Source of the DNA: JANYLB01 sp963837715
GTDB taxonomy: Bacteria > Actinomycetota > Acidimicrobiia > IMCC26256 > JANYLB01
Direction of reading: 5' to 3'
Length of the DNA: 64,000 nucleotides
Assembly: GCA_963837715.1 (NCBI GenBank)
Contig: CAWIOF010000004.1
Span: 310,001 to 374,000 of the forward strand
Positions 1-8,268 of this stretch are shown here, piece by piece; position 1 is the first letter of the stretch; every line of letters begins with the position of its first letter. A model generated the notes under the pieces. That model did not search any database, had not been told where the DNA came from, and saw nothing but the letters and a program-made list of their open reading frames with translations. The translations under genes were made by a program, and so were the position numbers.

Positions 1-1
1 A

Positions 2-1747
2 TCGGTGAAGCTGCGTGCCGTCGCCGAGATCGAGGAGATGCGCGGCGGCGGCGAGCGCATCGTCGTCACCGAGATCCCGTTCCAGACCTCGGTCGAGGGG
101 ATCGAGCGCAAGATCGCCGACCTCGTGAACGCGCGAGACATCGAAGGCATCCGTGAGATCCGCAACGAGTCGGCGAAGGGCAACACGCGCCTCGTCGTCG
201 AGCTCCGCCGCGACGCGAACGCGCTGGTGACGCTCAACAACCTCTACAAGCACACGCCGCTGCAGACGAGCTTCGGCATCAACATGCTCGCTCTCGTCGA
301 CGGGGTGCCTCGCACGCTCGACCTGCGCGGCGCGCTCATCGCGTACATCGACCACCAGGTCGAGGTCATCACCCGGCGCACCCAGTTCCGCCTCGGGAAG
401 GCCCGCGACCGGGCCCACATCGTCGAGGGCCTGGTCAAGGCGCTCGACATGATCGACGCGATCGTCGCACTCATCCGGGGCTCGGAAGACGCCGATGCAG
501 CCCGCGAGGGCTTGATGGGTGACCCCTTCGGGTTCAGCGAGATCCAGGCCCGCCACATCCTCGACATGCAGCTCCGCCGCCTCGCCCAGCTCGAGGGCCA
601 GAAGCTGCGCGACGAGCTCGCCGAGCTGATGGAGACGATCGCCGAGCTCGAGAGCATCCTCAACAGCGACACCAAGCTCCGGGCGGTCATCAAGACCGAG
701 ATGGGCGAGGTGCGCGACGAGTTCGCCAATGAGCGACGCACGAAGCTCACCTTCGACTCCGGCGACCTCGACACCCTCGACCTCATCGAAGACGAAGAGG
801 TCGTCGTCGTGCTCTCCCACAAGGGGTACGTCAAGACGGTCGCGTCCGACGCGTTCCGCAAGCAGGCCCGCGGAGGACGCGGCGTGCGGGGAGGGAACCT
901 GCGCGACGAGGACTACGTCGAGCACCTCCTCACCACCACCGCGCACTCGTATCTCTTGTTCTTCTCGAACCGGGGTCGTGTGTACCGGCTGCGCGCCCAC
1001 GAGATCCCGATGAAGGAACGCACTGCCCGCGGCACCGCGCTGGTGAACCTCATCGCGCTCGCGCCCGAGGAGCGGATCGAGGCCGTGATCGACACCCGCA
1101 CCTATGAAGACGGGGCCTACCTGTTCTTCGCCACCCGCAAGGGGCAGGTGAAGAAGACGAAGATGAGCGAGTACGACTCGTCGCTGCGCTCGGGCCTGAT
1201 TGCGATCAACCTCCACGACGACGACGAGCTCGTTCGCGTCATCCAGACCAGTGGATCCGACGACATCTTCATGGTGTCGAAGAACGGGATGACCATCCGG
1301 TTCTCCGAAGACGACGTCCGCTCCATGGGCCGGGCCACGGCCGGGGTTCGGGGCATGAAGCTCAAGAACGCCGAAGACGCGGTGGTGAGCGCGGATCTCG
1401 CCCGCGACGACACGGTGATGCTCTTCGTGAGCACGAGCGGACACGGCAAGCGGACCAAGCTCGACCGGTTCAACACCCAGGGTCGGGGCGGTCAGGGCGT
1501 TCGTGGCATGAAGATCACCGCGAGCCGGGGCGAGGTCGTGGCGGCCTTCACGGTGGGCACCGACGACGAGATCCTCGTGTTCTCCTCGGCCGGCAATATC
1601 ATCCGTATGGGAGTCATGGAGATCTCGTCGCAGGGGCGGGACGCCACGGGGGTCCGTGTCGCGCGCCTCGCCGACGGCGAGACTGTCGTGGCGGTGGCCC
1701 CGGTGCTCGAAGCCGACGAAGAACCCGAAGCCGAATCCGCAACCTGA
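2..1747 (+). CDS. gyrA: DNA gyrase subunit A, C-terminal part (5' end outside window)
   Basis: This is the last ~580 codons of DNA gyrase subunit A. The frame is open at the left edge, so about 270 N-terminal residues, including the catalytic tyrosine region, lie outside. GyrA pairs with GyrB to introduce negative supercoils. Visible are the end of the breakage-reunion core with its Leu/Glu-rich coiled coil (nt 540-720) and the C-terminal DNA-wrapping beta-pinwheel with repeated GVRG blade motifs. A GyrA box, QARGGRG at nt 863-883, distinguishes it from ParC. The tail is acidic and Ala-rich. A DUF3566 gene follows 53 nt later on the same strand, the usual gyrB-gyrA-downstream order near the origin in actinobacteria. 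No frameshift was seen in this part. Confidence 0.97.
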   Translation, partial: SVKLRAVAEIEEMRGGGERIVVTEIPFQTSVEGIERKIADLVNARDIEGIREIRNESAKGNTRLVVELRRDANALVTLNNLYKHTPLQTSFGINMLALVDGVPRTLDLRGALIAYIDHQVEVITRRTQFRLGKARDRAHIVEGLVKALDMIDAIVALIRGSEDADAAREGLMGDPFGFSEIQARHILDMQLRRLAQLEGQKLRDELAELMETIAELESILNSDTKLRAVIKTEMGEVRDEFANERRTKLTFDSGDLDTLDLIEDEEVVVVLSHKGYVKTVASDAFRKQARGGRGVRGGNLRDEDYVEHLLTTTAHSYLLFFSNRGRVYRLRAHEIPMKERTARGTALVNLIALAPEERIEAVIDTRTYEDGAYLFFATRKGQVKKTKMSEYDSSLRSGLIAINLHDDDELVRVIQTSGSDDIFMVSKNGMTIRFSEDDVRSMGRATAGVRGMKLKNAEDAVVSADLARDDTVMLFVSTSGHGKRTKLDRFNTQGRGGQGVRGMKITASRGEVVAAFTVGTDDEILVFSSAGNIIRMGVMEISSQGRDATGVRVARLADGETVVAVAPVLEADEEPEAESAT

Positions 1748-1800
1748 CCGAACCACCCAAGCCGGCTGAGTCGGCGAACTGGAAGGACGGCGAGCAGGGA

Positions 1801-2283
1801 ATGGCGCTCGATGTCGGTGGTCCCGGCACCCAGAACCCGGCTCCGGGCGCGCCCGCGCAACCGACGCCGGCACCTGCGCCGCGCCGGGAGCGGCTTCCCG
1901 ACCAGCAGGCCGCACGGTTGGGCGCGGGGGCGAGCACGAATCGCCGTCACCGGATGGTGGTGCGCCGCCTCGACCTCTGGTCGGTGCTCAAGATCTCGCT
2001 CTGCTTCTACCTGGCGGGGCTTGCAGTCACGATGGTGGCCGGGGTCGTCCTCTGGGTGATCTCGTCGAGCCTCGGAGTGGTCAACAACGTAGAAGAGTTC
2101 ATGGGGGATCTCCTCAGCGCCAAGGACTTCAAGTTCCTCTCCGCGCAGATCCTCGAGGGCGCCACGCTCGTCGGCCTGGTCGTCGTGATCCTGCTCGTGA
2201 TCATCACGCTGGTCGCGGCCGCGTTCTACAACCTCTTCGCCGAGCTCATCGGCGGGATCGAGATCGTCGTCGAAGACGAGTAA
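1801..2283 (+). CDS. DUF3566 transmembrane protein downstream of gyrA
   Basis: A 160-residue membrane protein of the DUF3566 family, which in actinobacteria is habitually encoded just after gyrA; its function is unknown. It has a Pro/Ala-rich cytoplasmic N-terminus (to about residue 50), a first membrane helix near residues 60-84, a short extracellular loop with FMGDLLSAKDF, and a second helix near 118-145, ending in an acidic tail. The annotated ATG has a weak ribosome-binding site (GCAGGGA). The frame stays open upstream through the gyrA stop, and a CTG at nt 1744 would give an N-terminus beginning TEPPKPAESANW, so the true start may lie upstream and overlap gyrA. Family assignment is firm; start is uncertain. 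Confidence 0.88.
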   Translation: MALDVGGPGTQNPAPGAPAQPTPAPAPRRERLPDQQAARLGAGASTNRRHRMVVRRLDLWSVLKISLCFYLAGLAVTMVAGVVLWVISSSLGVVNNVEEFMGDLLSAKDFKFLSAQILEGATLVGLVVVILLVIITLVAAAFYNLFAELIGGIEIVVEDE

Positions 2284-2298
2284 TCTCGGTTCCCTTCC

Positions 2299-2372
2299 GG
2301 GGCTATAGCTCAGTCGGTTAGAGCGCATCGCTGATAACGATGAGGTCGGTGGTTCGATTCCACCTAGCCCCA
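2299..2372 (+). tRNA. tRNA-Ile (GAT)
   Basis: A 74-nt cloverleaf with acceptor arms GGGGCTA (2299-2305) and TAGCCCC (2365-2371), anticodon stem CATCG/CGATG, and loop CTGATAA giving anticodon GAT at 2333-2335. The T-arm contains GGTTCGATTCC. The discriminator is A and CCA is not encoded. A TAATCT -10 element at 2281-2286 lies 12 nt upstream. It lies outside any rRNA operon, as is common for the tRNA-Ile next to gyrA in actinobacteria. Confidence 0.97.
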
Positions 2373-2439
2373 CTGTGGAGCCAACCCGCCGGGAACCGAC
2401 AACCCGACGGTCCGGAGCCCGTTCCGGCATGATCGTGAC

Positions 2440-3399
2440 GTGTACAGGTCACTGGTCGTGGTGCTGCTGGGCGCGATGAGCCTTGTCGCCCCGGTGAACG
2501 GGTTCGGCGGCGCCGCGGGCCCCGTGGAGACACAGCTCGTGAAGGTCCCGACCTGGACGGTCGCGGCGGCTTCCGGCTACCGGATCGAAGCCCCCGCAAC
2601 CGGTGCGTCTGGACCCCCGTCGGCGACGACGACTGCGGTGGTGTGCCCGGGGCGACGACGACCAGCGTGCCGCGGCTATCTCCGAATCGACGTCGTCGAG
2701 GCCGCGAACCCGGCTCGGCGCGTCGAGGTCCTGACCATGGTCGGTCCTCGACCGTGGCGCATGGCGCGTTGGCGCCTGAACCGCGACGTGGACTTCGTCA
2801 CGAAGCGGGTCCAGGGCCGTCCGGCCCAGGTCACCGGCACCGAGACGAGTGCGGGCCTGCACTTCGTGCAGTGGACCTCGCCCGAAGGCCCGAGTGTCAT
2901 CGTGTCGGCCACCAGTCCCGAGGTCTCGAGCGAGCAGGCGGTAGCGATCGCTCGCGCCCTCGAACCCGCGGAGACCACCGTCGCCGCGGCCCACGACGTC
3001 GCCCGACCGGGCGGCGCCGCGCCGCGGCCGAGCGTCGTGCGGGACGGCAGGCTCTACGCCACGCCCGCGGCCGACGGCAGCGGACGGGCCTGCCTCGGGA
3101 TCTATCCGGGCACTCTGTGCACGGTGGTGGCACCGGACCGTGCATCGGTCGTCACATGGCCCGACACCGAGGTCGTCGCAGGACTCGCGCCCGTGGATGC
3201 GAAGCAGGTCCGGGTCTGGTTCGACGGCCACGGCCCGGTTCGAGCGAGGCTCGGCGACCGGAGCCCCGATCCACGCTTCCGGTACTGGGCGGTCTGGTCG
3301 CCCTCGTCGAACGCCCACCCGACCGAGGTCGTGATGTCCGATGGCGCCGGGCGACCGGTCGTGTCACTCGACGCGGAGGCGACTCCGGCGGCAACGTGA
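2440..3399 (+). CDS. Putative secreted protein of unknown function
   Basis: A 319-residue protein starting at GTG with a short basic N-terminus and a hydrophobic segment (about residues 3-25), consistent with a signal peptide or anchor; the rest is soluble. I do not recognise the family. The body has a Cys pair in the stretch ending CPGRRRPAC, a possible disulfide, and a second pair in ACLGIYPGTLC, with beta-rich sequence between. It is the first gene of a co-directional cluster of envelope proteins running to 7510. No Shine-Dalgarno is evident. Alternative explanation: an extracytoplasmic binding or assembly factor, which cannot be decided from sequence. Confidence 0.65.
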   Translation: MYRSLVVVLLGAMSLVAPVNGFGGAAGPVETQLVKVPTWTVAAASGYRIEAPATGASGPPSATTTAVVCPGRRRPACRGYLRIDVVEAANPARRVEVLTMVGPRPWRMARWRLNRDVDFVTKRVQGRPAQVTGTETSAGLHFVQWTSPEGPSVIVSATSPEVSSEQAVAIARALEPAETTVAAAHDVARPGGAAPRPSVVRDGRLYATPAADGSGRACLGIYPGTLCTVVAPDRASVVTWPDTEVVAGLAPVDAKQVRVWFDGHGPVRARLGDRSPDPRFRYWAVWSPSSNAHPTEVVMSDGAGRPVVSLDAEATPAAT

Positions 3400-3417
3400 T
3401 CACACTTCGGTCGTCGG

Positions 3418-3423
3418 TACACT
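3418..3423 (+). promoter_or_regulatory. -10 element (TACACT) of a leaderless promoter
   Basis: TACACT ends 7 nt before the GTG of the 46-codon gene at 3431, and no ribosome-binding site is present. This is the spacing expected when transcription starts at the start codon. Confidence 0.5.
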
Positions 3424-3430
3424 CGGGGTC

Positions 3431-3571
3431 GTGAAGGCGTTTCGTCGAGGGGTGTTCGTGGCATCGCTCGCGGTGCTCGCCAGTGCGATCGTGAAGGTGC
3501 TCTCGAACCGCGATCGTTCCCAGCCCGAGAACGGTGGCTGGCGGCAACTCGACGGGCCCGATTTCCGGTGA
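3431..3571 (+). CDS. 46-residue single-pass membrane peptide
   Basis: A short gene encoding a basic N-terminus (MKAFRRG), one hydrophobic helix (about residues 8-24) and a polar C-terminal tail ending WRQLDGPDFR. Its TGA stop overlaps the GTG of the next gene (GTGA at 3568-3571), so the two are probably translationally coupled, which is the main evidence that it is real. A TACACT -10 box 7 nt before its own GTG supports a leaderless start. The function is unknown. It may anchor or regulate the downstream saccharopine-dehydrogenase-like protein, but that is only inferred from coupling. Confidence 0.6.
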   Translation: MKAFRRGVFVASLAVLASAIVKVLSNRDRSQPENGGWRQLDGPDFR

Positions 3572-4572
3572 CGACCGCACTCCTCGTGGGTACCGGCGCG
3601 GTCGGCGGTCGCGCCGCGCGTCAGCTCGTCGAGACCCCGGGAATCGACCGCGTCCTGGTGACCGACCGGCGGTCCGAGTCGGCCGCGGCGCTGCAGGCCG
3701 TGATGGACGTCGAGGCGATCGAATGGTCCCCGCCGCACACACCTCCGCCCGGTGTGGGCGTGATCGTCGCGGCGGTACCCGACGACGAGGACCTTGCGAT
3801 CGCGCGGTGCGCGCTCGAGCACGGCGTGCCGTTCGTCTCGGCTGCCGACGACCACGATGCGGTGACCGCGCTGCTCGGCCTCGACGATGCAGCCCGCGCC
3901 GCGGGGGTTACGCTCGCCGGCGGGTGCGGTCTCGCGCCCGGTCTGGCCGATGTGCTCGCTCGTCACGCGGCAGGCGCGCTCGACGCGGTCGAAGAGGTTC
4001 ACATCGCGCGGGCCGGAGTGGCCGGGCCCGCATCGGCGACCGTCGTCCGGCGGGCGCGGAGCGAGAAGGCAGCGGAGTGGCGCGACGGTGGATGGCTCGA
4101 CGCTCGGGCCGCGGGCCCGGAGCTGGTGTGGTTCCCCGACCCGATCGGTGCCCGCGACTGCGACTTGGCCGCGGGTGGACTCGACCTGCTCGTGCGCGCC
4201 ATGCCGGAAGTGGTCGTGGCGACGCTCCGGTTGGCCGAACCACCGGCGCGGGGGATGGGTGAGCGGCTCAACGAGCGCCTGAGTGGGCGGTCGGCGCCGG
4301 AGGGCTGGGGCTCGACACGTGTCGAGGTCCACGGTCGCCGGGGTTCGGCCCGGGAGTCGATCGTCTACGGCGTGGTCGAACGGACCGCGGTGGCGACCGG
4401 CACGGTGCTCGCCCTCGTGGGTGCGCACCTCTGCGGCGCGCTGGCGCTCGGTGCCCGTGCTCCGGCCGGCGTCCACGGCGCCGGTGCGCTCGTCGACCCC
4501 GTCCGATTCCTGGCCGAGCTCAGCCGCCGTGGCGTGAAAGCCGCGGTCTTCGAAGGGGTTGCGGTTTCCTGA
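3568..4572 (+). CDS. Saccharopine-dehydrogenase-like NAD(P)-binding oxidoreductase
   Basis: A 334-residue protein of the saccharopine dehydrogenase/Lys9-like NAD(P)-binding superfamily. The N-terminal Rossmann motif VGTGAVGG lies at residues 7-14, followed by an acidic strand end (VTDRR) and the family's GCGLAPGLAD signature near residue 120 that begins the catalytic/dimer domain. The true substrate is unknown; actinobacterial relatives act on diverse substrates, and genuine lysine-pathway function is not implied. It starts at a GTG overlapping the upstream peptide's stop and ends 1 nt before the GTG of the Kelch lipoprotein, indicating one operon with envelope proteins. Confidence 0.8.
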   Translation: MTTALLVGTGAVGGRAARQLVETPGIDRVLVTDRRSESAAALQAVMDVEAIEWSPPHTPPPGVGVIVAAVPDDEDLAIARCALEHGVPFVSAADDHDAVTALLGLDDAARAAGVTLAGGCGLAPGLADVLARHAAGALDAVEEVHIARAGVAGPASATVVRRARSEKAAEWRDGGWLDARAAGPELVWFPDPIGARDCDLAAGGLDLLVRAMPEVVVATLRLAEPPARGMGERLNERLSGRSAPEGWGSTRVEVHGRRGSARESIVYGVVERTAVATGTVLALVGAHLCGALALGARAPAGVHGAGALVDPVRFLAELSRRGVKAAVFEGVAVS

Positions 4573-4573
4573 C

Positions 4574-5626
4574 GTGCTGATCCGACGCGCCGCGCTCGCT
4601 GCGGCCCTCGCGGTGGTTGCAGTCGGTGCGGTCGCGTGCTCGACCGGCGACGGTTCGTCGGATTCGAACACGGCGGGGGGCTCGTCGACGTCGTCGGAAT
4701 CGGTGGAGCGAGCGGCCGGATCCAGCTCGACCTCTTCGACGACCGTGGCTCCGCATGAGGTCAGCGCGGTGATTGCCGATGCCGGGTGGCAGCTCCCGAG
4801 CGCTCGTGACCGCGAGGTCGCGCTCACCGACGGCACGACGGTCTGGCTGCTCGGTGGACGTGATCCGGGGAAGGCGTCACGTACGAGCGTGCTGCAGATC
4901 GATCCCACCACCGGCGTGTCGTCGCAGGTCGGCGACCTCGCGGTCGGGGTCCACGACGCCGCCGGGGCGCGGCTGGGTGGACGGCTCCTCGTGTTCGGTG
5001 GCGGGAACTCGGTGACCGTGCCGACGATCCAGGCCTTCACCCCCGAGGCGGGGGGCACCGTGATCGGCGACCTGCCGCAGGCCCGTTCCGACCTTGTCGC
5101 GGTCACCGTCGGCGAGCGGGCCTACGTGCTCGGCGGGTTCGATGGCACGGCGTTCACCCCCGACGTGATCGAGACCACCGATGGGACCTCGTTCACGACG
5201 GTGTCGTCGCTCCCCGTCCCGGTGCGGTATCCCGCGGTCGCGGCGGCGGGGGACACGCTCTACGTGTTCGGAGGCGAGCTCGCCGGCGGGTCCTCCGCCA
5301 CGGGCGACAGCTCCGTGATCCAGGCGATCGATCTCACCAACGGTCAGGCGTCGACGGTCACCGAGCTGCCGCACACGTTGTCGCACGCCACCGCGGTGAC
5401 CGTCGACGGTGAGGTCTTCGTGCTCGGGGGCCGCCTCGACGGCGCGGTGTCGCCCCAGGTCTGGCACTTCGATCCGGATACCGCTGCGTTGGTGCCGGCG
5501 GGCGCGTTGCCGCTCGCCGTGTCCGACTCGGCCGCCGTCGTGGTGCACGGGGTGGCGTACCTCCTCGGCGGAGAGAGCGCCGACGACCAGCCGGTCGCGT
5601 CGGTGGCGACGCTGCGGCTGGGCTGA
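4574..5626 (+). CDS. Kelch-repeat beta-propeller lipoprotein
   Basis: A 350-residue exported protein. The N-terminus has two Arg, a hydrophobic segment and a candidate lipobox ending AVAC near residue 22, then a Ser/Thr-rich linker and six Kelch-type blades. Each blade carries a di-Gly motif: LLGGRDPG, VFGGGNS, VLGGFDG, VFGGELAG, VLGGRLDG and LLGGESAD. Six blades suggest a closed propeller used for protein or carbohydrate binding on the outer face of the membrane. I chose GTG 4574, two codons after the preceding TGA; a TTG at 4559 is possible but would overlap that gene. The PAP2 gene follows 3 nt later. Confidence 0.85.
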   Translation: MLIRRAALAAALAVVAVGAVACSTGDGSSDSNTAGGSSTSSESVERAAGSSSTSSTTVAPHEVSAVIADAGWQLPSARDREVALTDGTTVWLLGGRDPGKASRTSVLQIDPTTGVSSQVGDLAVGVHDAAGARLGGRLLVFGGGNSVTVPTIQAFTPEAGGTVIGDLPQARSDLVAVTVGERAYVLGGFDGTAFTPDVIETTDGTSFTTVSSLPVPVRYPAVAAAGDTLYVFGGELAGGSSATGDSSVIQAIDLTNGQASTVTELPHTLSHATAVTVDGEVFVLGGRLDGAVSPQVWHFDPDTAALVPAGALPLAVSDSAAVVVHGVAYLLGGESADDQPVASVATLRLG

Positions 5627-5629
5627 CCC

Positions 5630-6319
5630 GTGCCAGAGTCTCCGACTGTGCCTCCCGAGCCCGCGATCTTCCGCCACCCGTCGCGCGCGCTCGGAGCGTC
5701 GAGCGTGCTGCTCCTGGTCTTCGCGGGGCTGGCGCTCGTGGTCGCGACCGACCACCGGCTCGCGGTCGACGACACCTGGTGGCGGTGGATGGCTGACGGA
5801 CGCACGGCTGTACGTACGGACCTCTCGAAGGTCCTGAACGACCTCGGCGACTTCGTGGTGCAACTCGTCGTGCGGGTGGCGGTCGCGATCGTGCTCGCGG
5901 TGCGCGGATGGGGGCGGCGGCTCGTCGCGTGGGCGTTCGTCGCGCTCCTCAGCACCCCGATCTGCGACATGATGAAGACGATGGTGGATCGACCCCGGCC
6001 CGCCGGCGGCCTCGTGCATGCCGGCGGCGCGTCGTTCCCCTCGGGCCACGCGCTCGCAGCGGCCGTCACCGCGATCGGGATCCTGCTCGCGCTCACGGTC
6101 CCGGGCCGCGCCCGGATGGTCGGGGCGGGGTTCGCCGGCGCGTACGTCGTGGCGATGGCGTGGAGCCGGACCGAGCTCGGGGTGCACTGGCTGACCGATG
6201 TGGTCGCCGGGATCGCCCTCGGCGCCGCCATCACGATCGGAGCCTTTGCGATCGTCGAACAGGTCGCCACCCGCGCCCGCTCGACCGTGATCCCGTCGAA
6301 CCCGGTGGGGCTCCGATGA
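5630..6319 (+). CDS. PAP2-family membrane phosphatase
   Basis: A 229-residue polytopic membrane protein with the three phosphatase motifs of the PAP2 (type 2 phosphatidic acid phosphatase) superfamily: K(6x)DRPRP near residue 117-127, PSGH near residue 140, and SRTELGVHWLTDV near residue 185. Such enzymes dephosphorylate lipid phosphates (phosphatidic acid, undecaprenyl diphosphate) at the outer membrane face. About five hydrophobic helices are visible. It starts at GTG directly after the Kelch gene, and its TGA overlaps the ATG of the next gene (ATGA at 6316-6319), so it sits in the middle of a translationally coupled envelope operon. Confidence 0.92.
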   Translation: MPESPTVPPEPAIFRHPSRALGASSVLLLVFAGLALVVATDHRLAVDDTWWRWMADGRTAVRTDLSKVLNDLGDFVVQLVVRVAVAIVLAVRGWGRRLVAWAFVALLSTPICDMMKTMVDRPRPAGGLVHAGGASFPSGHALAAAVTAIGILLALTVPGRARMVGAGFAGAYVVAMAWSRTELGVHWLTDVVAGIALGAAITIGAFAIVEQVATRARSTVIPSNPVGLR

Positions 6320-7510
6320 ATCGCCGACGCCGGTGGTGGCCCGCGGCGCTGGTGGCGGCGCTGCTGCTCGCCTCGTGCACCGTGGGCGACGGGGCGGCTT
6401 CGGATCGGACCGACGGTCGGGTCTCGTCGAACTCGTCGTCGTCGACGTCGACGAGCACGGTCCCGCCGACGACCACCACCACGACGCTCGTCCCGCCCGA
6501 CGGCAAGACCGCGGCCGACCGGTCGCTCACGCTGGAACACGAGATCACCGGCGACCTCACCCCGAAGTCGGTGGTGTGGTCGGGAACCGACCGCTTCATC
6601 GCCCAGAACATGGTGTACACGCACACGATCGGCGTGTACGACCGCGCGTACCAACGCGTCGCGCTCATCCCCGACACGGTCCGACTCGCCGACTTCGGGT
6701 ACCCGCAGTATCCCGATTCGTACCAAGGAGGCCCCGTCGAGGCCGACTTCACCGCACGACGGTGCGTACGCGTACGTGAGCAACTACCAGATGTACGGAC
6801 CCGGGTTCGACAACCCCGGGAACGACAACTGCAGTCCGGGCGACTGGGATCCGAGCTTCGTCTACCGGGTCGACATGGCCCAGTTGCGGATCGACCAGGC
6901 GATCGAGGTCGGCTCGGTGCCGAAGTACGTGGCGGTGACCCCCGACGGCAGTCGGGTACTCGTCACGAACTGGTGCGGCTACGACATGAGCGTGATCGAC
7001 ACGGCAACTGCAAAGGAGGTCACCCGGCTCCCGATCGGCCGGTACCCGCGGGGAATCGTGGTCTCGCCCGACAGCCGCACGGCCTATGTCGCGATCATGG
7101 GCGGGACGGCCATCGCCGTGGTCGACCTCGCGACGCTCGCCGTGACCGGAGAGATCGGCGTCGGATCGGGCCCGCGGCATCTCGTTCTCTCGCCCGACGG
7201 GTCGACCCTCTACGTCACCCTCAACGGAGAGGGTGTCGTGGTCAAGGTCGACCTCGCGACGGGATCCGTCGTCGGGCGGGTGGCGACCGGCCAGGCCCCC
7301 CGGAGCATGGACATCTCCGACGACGGCACCGCCCTGTACATCGTGAACTACGAGTCGTCGACGATGAGCAAGGTGCGGACCACCGACATGGTCGAGACCG
7401 AAGAGGTGGGTACCAACCAGCACCCGATCGGGATCACGTACGACGCGGCGGCCCGCAAGGTCTGGGTCGCCTGCTACAGCGGCACCCTGATGGTCTTCGA
7501 CGACGCCTGA
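6316..7510 (+). CDS. YVTN beta-propeller lipoprotein (one frameshift at ~6754)
   Basis: Encodes a lipoprotein (lipobox LASC near residue 21) followed by a Ser/Thr-rich linker (SSTSTSTVPPTTTTTT) and a YVTN-type seven-bladed propeller with repeated SPDG/SPDS-xxxYV motifs. Reading frame is broken once: at nt 6754 a G sits between ACC and CAC, and removing it joins EADFT to HDGAYAYVSNY, giving 397 residues. The gene is therefore drawn as one CDS. ATG overlaps the stop of the PAP2 gene. YVTN propellers bind ligands extracellularly and often occur in surface or metal-related proteins; no specific ligand is evident. Confidence 0.85.
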
Positions 7511-7545
7511 ACCCCGGCGGAGCCTCGCTACAGTGGTCGCGTCTC

Positions 7546-7619
7546 GGGGACGTAGCTCAGTTGGCTAGAGCACCTGCTTTGCAAGCAGGAAGTCGTGGGT
7601 TCGAGTCCCATCGTCTCCA
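7546..7619 (+). tRNA. tRNA-Ala (TGC)
   Basis: A 74-nt tRNA with acceptor arms GGGGACG and CGTCTCC. The third acceptor pair is G-U, the alanine identity element. Anticodon stem CCTGC/GCAGG encloses TTTGCAA, giving anticodon TGC. T-arm GGGTTCGAGTCCC. CCA is not encoded. A TACAGT -10 element (7529-7534) lies 11 nt upstream. Confidence 0.97.
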
Positions 7620-7626
7620 CCGCGGG

Positions 7627-8268
7627 TCAGGTGTCGAACAGGCGGATCGCGGCCGCACGATTTGGCGCGTTCAACTTCTTGAGCACCGCGGCGATGTGGC
7701 TCCGGACAGTCACGGGAGAGACGTAGAGGCGCTGCGCGATCAGGCTGGTCGTGAGGCCCTGGCGGAGCAGGTCGAGGACCTCGGCCTCGCGTGGCGAGAG
7801 CTCGACGATGCCGCGTTCGGGCACGTGGACCCTTCGGCCGCCGGCGCCACCCACCCGCTCGAGCACCCGCATGGCCAGGCCGGGGGAGAGCGCCGGCTCG
7901 CCGCGCAGCAGGCCCCGGAGACTGGCGACCATGTCGTCGGGGTCGGAGCCCTTCACGAGGTAGCCCCGCGCCCCGACGCGGAGGGCGTCGAAGAGGTGGT
8001 CGTCGTCGACGTGGACGGTCAGCATGACCACGGAGGTCTCGGGATACTCGGCGGCGATCGTGCCCGCGGCCACGATCCCACCGCCCGGCATGTTGATGTC
8101 GAGCACGCAGACGTCAGGCCGTCGACGCTTGACCAGCGCCACGGCGCCGGGGCCGTCGCCGGCCTGGCCGATCACCCGGAACCCGCCGCCCGTGAGCACG
8201 TCGGCCACGGTCTCGCGCATCGGGGCATGGTCGTCGGCGAGGACGACGGTCGCGTCGTGGGGCGTCAC
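7627..8268 (-). CDS. NarL/FixJ-type response regulator
   Basis: A 213-residue two-component response regulator. The receiver domain (about 1-120) has the acidic pair D12/D13, phosphoacceptor D57 in LDINMPG, conserved T84 and K106. The C-terminal LuxR-type helix-turn-helix (about 148-212) begins LSPREAEVLDLL and contains VSPVTVRSHI. It is a DNA-binding transcription factor driven by the kinase next to it. The GTG start at 8268 overlaps the kinase TGA (GTGA), so the pair is translationally coupled. The pair is divergent from the giant repeat-protein gene at 9863, which is a plausible target; this is inferred from position only. Confidence 0.93.
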   Translation of the reverse strand: MTPHDATVVLADDHAPMRETVADVLTGGGFRVIGQAGDGPGAVALVKRRRPDVCVLDINMPGGGIVAAGTIAAEYPETSVVMLTVHVDDDHLFDALRVGARGYLVKGSDPDDMVASLRGLLRGEPALSPGLAMRVLERVGGAGGRRVHVPERGIVELSPREAEVLDLLRQGLTTSLIAQRLYVSPVTVRSHIAAVLKKLNAPNRAAAIRLFDT

